Below are positions 32,149-35,526 of a DNA stretch of 35,526 bases, piece after piece. Below the pieces are notes generated by a model, which worked only from the letters and a program-made list of their open reading frames with translations, was not told the origin of the DNA and made no database searches. Each line of letters opens with the position of its first letter. The stretch's first letter is position 1. The position numbers were made by a program, and so were the translations under genes. Origin of the DNA: Pseudomonadota bacterium (GTDB lineage Bacteria > Pseudomonadota > Gammaproteobacteria > Burkholderiales > Burkholderiaceae_B); assembly GCA_023387815.1 (NCBI GenBank), contig JAEWHK010000035.1, forward strand, positions 1-35,526, in the 5' to 3' direction.

Positions 32149-33174
32149 ATGATGACACAAGAACGTTCCCTGTTTCCCATGTTTCAAACCATGCAGAAGA
32201 TCCCTGGCGGATTGATGCTGATTCCTCTTATTCTGGGTTCAATTATCGGGACGTTCGCGCCCGAAGCACTCGGGATTGGCAGTTTCACAACGGCACTGTT
32301 CAAAGACAGCGCTTTGCCACTGATTGCATTATTGATTTTCGCCACAGGTACCCAGGTCAATATGCGTACCGGTGGTCCTATTTTGGCGACTGCCGGCACG
32401 ATTCTGCTTTGTAAAACGATTATTCCGGCCAGCCTGATTGTGCTGCTGGGCAGCTTCGTTGGCATCGATGGTGTCTGGGGTATTTCCATCCTGGCCCTGC
32501 TGGCTGCCTTCGATAACAGTAATGGTGGCTTGTGGCTGGCATTTACCGGTCAGTACGGTGACAATCGTGATCGCGGCGCTTACGTTGCCAGCGCGGTCAA
32601 TGATGGTCCGTTTTTCAGTCTCCTGTTCCTGGGAGCATCGGGCCTGGGGGACATTCCCGTTATTGCACTTGTGGCAGCGCTTGTGCCTTTCCTGCTGGGC
32701 GTTGTGGTCGGTAATCTGGATGTGCAGTGGCGCAAAATCCTGGATCCGGTTCCGAACATTGTGATTCCATTTTTTGCTTTCGCACTGGGTACCGGCATTA
32801 ATTTGTCTTCTATTGTCAGCGGCGGTATCAGTGGCATTATTCTGGGCTTCCTGATCAGTCCCATCACCGGTTTCCTGGTGTATCTTGGCTACAAACTCAT
32901 CCTCAGACGTGGCGGTAAAAGCGGTATCGGCTTTGCGGCCGGAACCACTGCTGGAAATGCGATTGCAACGCCTGCTGTTGTGGCGGCCGCCGATCCTCGT
33001 TTCCAGGTTTATGTTGAGGCAGCAACGGCTCAGGTTGCCGCATGCGTGCTGATCAGCTCCATCATGGCTCCATTGCTGGCCTCGTGGTTCCTGAAACGTG
33101 CTGGTGAACTCAAACCTGTGCAGGATAATTCATTGGATCTGGATACTACCGAGGGTGATCCAGTCAGATTATGA
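32149..33174 (+). CDS. KdgT-type 2-keto-3-deoxygluconate permease-like transporter
   Basis: A 341-residue inner-membrane protein of the KdgT family, whose characterised member takes up 2-keto-3-deoxygluconate by proton symport. About ten hydrophobic segments are visible, with the family blocks IPGGLMLIPLILGSIIGTFA, LIALLIFATGTQVNMRTGG, LALLAAFDNSNGGLWLAFTG, YVASAVNDGPFFSLLFLGAS and GFAAGTTAGNAIATPAVVAA. ATG 32149 is nine bases after AAGG; a TTG at 32140 is less likely. Its stop overlaps the kinase start (ATGA). In this operon it probably imports a four-carbon sugar acid such as D-threonate rather than 2-keto-3-deoxygluconate. Confidence 0.9.
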   Translation: MMTQERSLFPMFQTMQKIPGGLMLIPLILGSIIGTFAPEALGIGSFTTALFKDSALPLIALLIFATGTQVNMRTGGPILATAGTILLCKTIIPASLIVLLGSFVGIDGVWGISILALLAAFDNSNGGLWLAFTGQYGDNRDRGAYVASAVNDGPFFSLLFLGASGLGDIPVIALVAALVPFLLGVVVGNLDVQWRKILDPVPNIVIPFFAFALGTGINLSSIVSGGISGIILGFLISPITGFLVYLGYKLILRRGGKSGIGFAAGTTAGNAIATPAVVAAADPRFQVYVEAATAQVAACVLISSIMAPLLASWFLKRAGELKPVQDNSLDLDTTEGDPVRL

Positions 33175-34385
33175 AACCTGAAATAGCAATTATTGCAGAT
33201 GACCTGACCGGTGCAGGCGACTCAGCCGTACAGTTTGTTCGTTGCGGCTGGGAAACGCAGTTGTATGTAGGCGGTTCCGAAGACGCCTTTGGTCTGGGCG
33301 ATATGCAGGCCGAGGTGGTCTCGGTCAACAGCAACAGCCGGGCCATGGCACCGCAGGAAGCAGCCGAGTCAGTCACGCGGGAGATTCAGACATTCCGCGA
33401 CCATGACGTTCGTCATGTGTTCAAGAAAGTGGATTCAACCCTGCGCGGCGCATTCGCCGCAGAAATCGAAGCGGCCCGCCAGGCCTGGCGCGATGACGCT
33501 GTTGCGGTTGTATGTCCTGCCTTTCCGGCAACAGGACGTACGCTGGAGCAGGGCGTGCTGCTGGTCAACGGCAAACCCGTCACAGAAACATCAGCAGGCA
33601 CGGATCCGGTTACGCCAGTCACCGAAAGCCATGTGCCTTCTCTATTAGGCTGCGAATTGATCAGCCCCTCGGCGGATGAGTCGCCTGAATCGCTGGCGGA
33701 TAAAATTGGCAGCAGCGGACCCATCGTGGTAGTGGATGCTGCCACTGATGCAGATCTGAAACGCCTGGCAAAGGCCATTGTCCTTGTCGGTGAACGGGCC
33801 TTGCCGGTAGGTGCTGGCGGCCTGGCTATGGCCATGGCGGCTGCATGGGCAGGCAATAACAGTTCAGATGAAATTGTGCTTGCCGTGGTCACGTCGCAGC
33901 ATAGTGCGACGCGTTCACAGGTAGAGGCGCTGGCAGAGCAGGGCGCAACGATACTGACGCCAGAGCCCGACATACTGGCAGACCAGGATCGCTGGCAACA
34001 ATGGCAGCAGCAGATGCTGGCGCAGGATCAGGATCGGAACCTGACTAATTCAGTTGTGGTATTGCTCGCACCTTCGCAGCAAGTGCCCGGACTGTCGTCG
34101 GCAACCGTAGCCCTTCGTCTGGGTCAGATTGCACTTGAAATCGTGCGCCAGGGCAAGGTGCGTGGCCTGATTGCGACTGGCGGTGATGGTGCGGAGCAGG
34201 TCATGTCGGCGCTGAAGGCTACTGGCATTCGTCTGATTGATGAAGTGTCTGGCGGCGTACCCCTGGGTACGCTTATAGGCGGCGTTTATCACGGCATGCC
34301 GATCGTGACCAAGGCCGGCGGTTTTGGTGAAAAGAATGTATTGATTCAGGCGGCTGAAACCCTGATGGAAAGGAAATTCAAATGA
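33171..34385 (+). CDS. dtnK: Four-carbon acid sugar kinase (DUF1537 family), D-threonate kinase type
   Basis: A 404-residue kinase of the DUF1537 (four-carbon acid sugar kinase) family that phosphorylates D-threonate, D-erythronate or related acids at C4. The N-terminal sugar-binding domain opens IAIIADDLTGAGDSAVQF and has KKVDSTLRGAFAAEIEAA and FPATGRTLEQGVLLVNGKPV. The C-terminal nucleotide-binding domain has GLIATGGDGAEQVMSALKAT and GVPLGTLIGGVYHGMPIVTK followed by AGGFG. Start and stop overlap both neighbours (ATGA each). The pairing with a PdxA2 gene is the published signature for D-threonate catabolism, so I favour DtnK; D-erythronate is the alternative. Confidence 0.88.
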   Translation: MKPEIAIIADDLTGAGDSAVQFVRCGWETQLYVGGSEDAFGLGDMQAEVVSVNSNSRAMAPQEAAESVTREIQTFRDHDVRHVFKKVDSTLRGAFAAEIEAARQAWRDDAVAVVCPAFPATGRTLEQGVLLVNGKPVTETSAGTDPVTPVTESHVPSLLGCELISPSADESPESLADKIGSSGPIVVVDAATDADLKRLAKAIVLVGERALPVGAGGLAMAMAAAWAGNNSSDEIVLAVVTSQHSATRSQVEALAEQGATILTPEPDILADQDRWQQWQQQMLAQDQDRNLTNSVVVLLAPSQQVPGLSSATVALRLGQIALEIVRQGKVRGLIATGGDGAEQVMSALKATGIRLIDEVSGGVPLGTLIGGVYHGMPIVTKAGGFGEKNVLIQAAETLMERKFK

Positions 34386-35425
34386 GTGAAAAGAAATTGC
34401 CTGTACTGGCAGTGACTGTTGGTGACGTGGCGGGTATTGGTCCTGAAATCACAGCGAAAATGCTGATGAATCACCCGCGCCTGCGCGATATCGCGCGATT
34501 CGTGGTCATTGGTGATGTCGCAGCTATGCGCAAAGCGGTGCGCAGCCTGGATGGCAATGACGATGTCGTGCGCGAGATCAGTGCACCTGCTGAAGCGACA
34601 AACGAAGCCGGGTCCATAGAGGTCATACAGGTAGGCCCCTCTTTGGAAGACGTTGAACTGGGTAAACTGGACGCTCGTGCTGGTGCGGGCTCCGCACTAT
34701 TTGTGATGAAGGCCTGTGACCTGGCGCGCAAAGGTGAGGTGGACGGCATCGTGACGGCGCCACTCAACAAAGCGGCCATGCATCTGGGCGGGCACAAGTG
34801 GCCCGGTCATACCGAATTGCTGGCACATGAGTTCGGCGTAAAGAATTATTCGCTGGTGCTGTCTGCCGGTGATCTTTATGTCTTTCATGCGACAACACAT
34901 GTGTCATTGCGACAGGCGATTGACGACGTGAATCCCAAACGGATGGACGATATTCTGCAACTGGTCCACGCGTTTTCAAAAGCGCTCAATCGTCAGGACG
35001 AAGCCATTGCGGTATCCGGTCTGAACCCGCATGCTGGGGAGAACAACATCTTTGGTACCGAGGATAGTGCTATATTAACGCCTGCCATTGAACGAGCCAA
35101 AGCGGCGGGCATCAATGCAGTCGGACCCATTCCTGCAGATGCCCTGTGGCCACAGGCGGTTCGTGGCAAATGGAAGTTTCTGGTTGCCTGCTACCATGAT
35201 CAGGGACATGCGCCATTCAAGGCCGTTTATGGCGATGACGGCGTCAACATTACCGTTGGCCTGCCTGTTGTGCGCGTGTCGGTGGATCACGGTACTGCGT
35301 TTGATATTGCTGGAAAGAATATCGCTCGCGAAGAAAGCCTGATTCTGGCGGCAGAACGTGCGGCCAGCCTGTCCCTGGGATGGTCATCGGTCTGGGAAGC
35401 AGCAAGCAGATCTGAAGGGGCATAG
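34382..35425 (+). CDS. pdxA2: PdxA2-type 4-phospho-D-threonate dehydrogenase
   Basis: A 347-residue PdxA-family dehydrogenase that oxidises and decarboxylates the phosphorylated four-carbon acid to dihydroxyacetone phosphate with NAD+, entering central metabolism. The family blocks are VTVGDVAGIGPEITAKML, VDGIVTAPLNKAAMHLGGHK, GHTELLAHEF with the first metal histidine, GLNPHAGENNIFGTED, and ACYHDQGHAPFKAVYGDDGV followed by VRVSVDHGTAFDIAGKN. It overlaps the kinase gene (ATGA). A true vitamin B6 PdxA cannot be excluded from sequence alone, but the kinase, permease and GntR context makes a catabolic role much more likely. Confidence 0.9.
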   Translation: MSEKKLPVLAVTVGDVAGIGPEITAKMLMNHPRLRDIARFVVIGDVAAMRKAVRSLDGNDDVVREISAPAEATNEAGSIEVIQVGPSLEDVELGKLDARAGAGSALFVMKACDLARKGEVDGIVTAPLNKAAMHLGGHKWPGHTELLAHEFGVKNYSLVLSAGDLYVFHATTHVSLRQAIDDVNPKRMDDILQLVHAFSKALNRQDEAIAVSGLNPHAGENNIFGTEDSAILTPAIERAKAAGINAVGPIPADALWPQAVRGKWKFLVACYHDQGHAPFKAVYGDDGVNITVGLPVVRVSVDHGTAFDIAGKNIAREESLILAAERAASLSLGWSSVWEAASRSEGA

Positions 35426-35447
35426 TTTATATTTTGGCGGGAACATT

Positions 35448-35526
35448 GTGCTTTATCTGAAAAAAATCGATCAAAACATAAAGGGTAAAGAGGCGTTATA
35501 CCGCCAGATCGCCGACAGCCTGAAAA
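35448..35526 (+). CDS. GntR-family regulator, N-terminal fragment (runs off the window)
   Basis: Only 26 codons are present: MLYLKKIDQNIKGKEALYRQ followed by IADSLK. The pattern ALYRQIADSL is the start of the GntR winged helix-turn-helix, so the rest should follow beyond the window. GTG 35448 has GGGA about six bases upstream. It lies 22 bp after pdxA2 on the same strand and is the best candidate to bind the TGTACGTACA palindromes at the operon promoter. Confidence 0.7.
   Translation, partial: MLYLKKIDQNIKGKEALYRQIADSLK

Overview
The window looks like a chromosomal segment of a betaproteobacterium of the Alcaligenaceae (Bordetella/Achromobacter/Advenella-like). The reasons are moderate GC, many LysR regulators, and three solitary Bug/TctC-type tripartite tricarboxylate receptors, each in a different catabolic cluster, with no TctA or TctB membrane genes nearby. 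That gene style is typical of this family; the genus is only a guess. I see no rRNA, tRNA, transposase, integrase or CRISPR array.

Layout. (1) 1-2234: edge of a catechol ortho-cleavage locus: the start of catC (muconolactone isomerase) behind a Bug receptor, diverging from a CatR/BenM-type LysR gene with a perfect ATAC-N7-GTAT site overlapping its ribosome binding site. (2) 2257-9852: a seven-gene minus-strand operon for a sulfur compound: thiol dioxygenase, cystathionine beta-lyase-like enzyme, four-domain rhodanese protein and a complete polar amino-acid ABC importer, with a divergent LysR regulator. (3) 10073-11990: a MATE exporter and a PaaI-type thioesterase. (4) 12188-14753: mmsA and a divergent LysR gene, followed by a seven-copy 14-bp tandem repeat. 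(5) 14987-17397: a second Bug receptor, then cbpA-cbpM. (6) 17484-20889: a LysR gene diverging from maeB (malic enzyme fused to a phosphotransacetylase-like domain).

(7) 20992-26146 is the most unusual part: two directly abutting genes. The first encodes a TIR domain, one membrane helix and a WD40-like propeller. The second encodes a two-helix membrane protein with tandem TrkA-N-like Rossmann folds and a C-terminal ryanodine-receptor (RyR) domain. The pair looks like a membrane-bound NAD/nucleotide-signalling conflict system: TIR could make or consume a nucleotide, and the RyR/TrkA-N protein could sense it and alter the membrane. That mechanism is inference. A nine-codon ORF with a good ribosome binding site sits just before the TIR start. 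(8) 26320-27832: fetA-fetB, a metal/iron-type exporter, ending in a clear terminator.

(9) 28135-35526: two adjoining catabolic operons. The first is Bug receptor, DAD-like cupin, two short-chain dehydrogenases and an IclR regulator. The second, from its own TTGACA-N17-AATAAT promoter overlaid by a double TGTACGTACA palindrome, has a KdgT-type permease, a DUF1537 four-carbon acid-sugar kinase (DtnK type), PdxA2 and the start of a GntR regulator. Kinase plus PdxA2 matches the known D-threonate (four-carbon sugar acid) route to dihydroxyacetone phosphate; the first operon may feed related acids into it.
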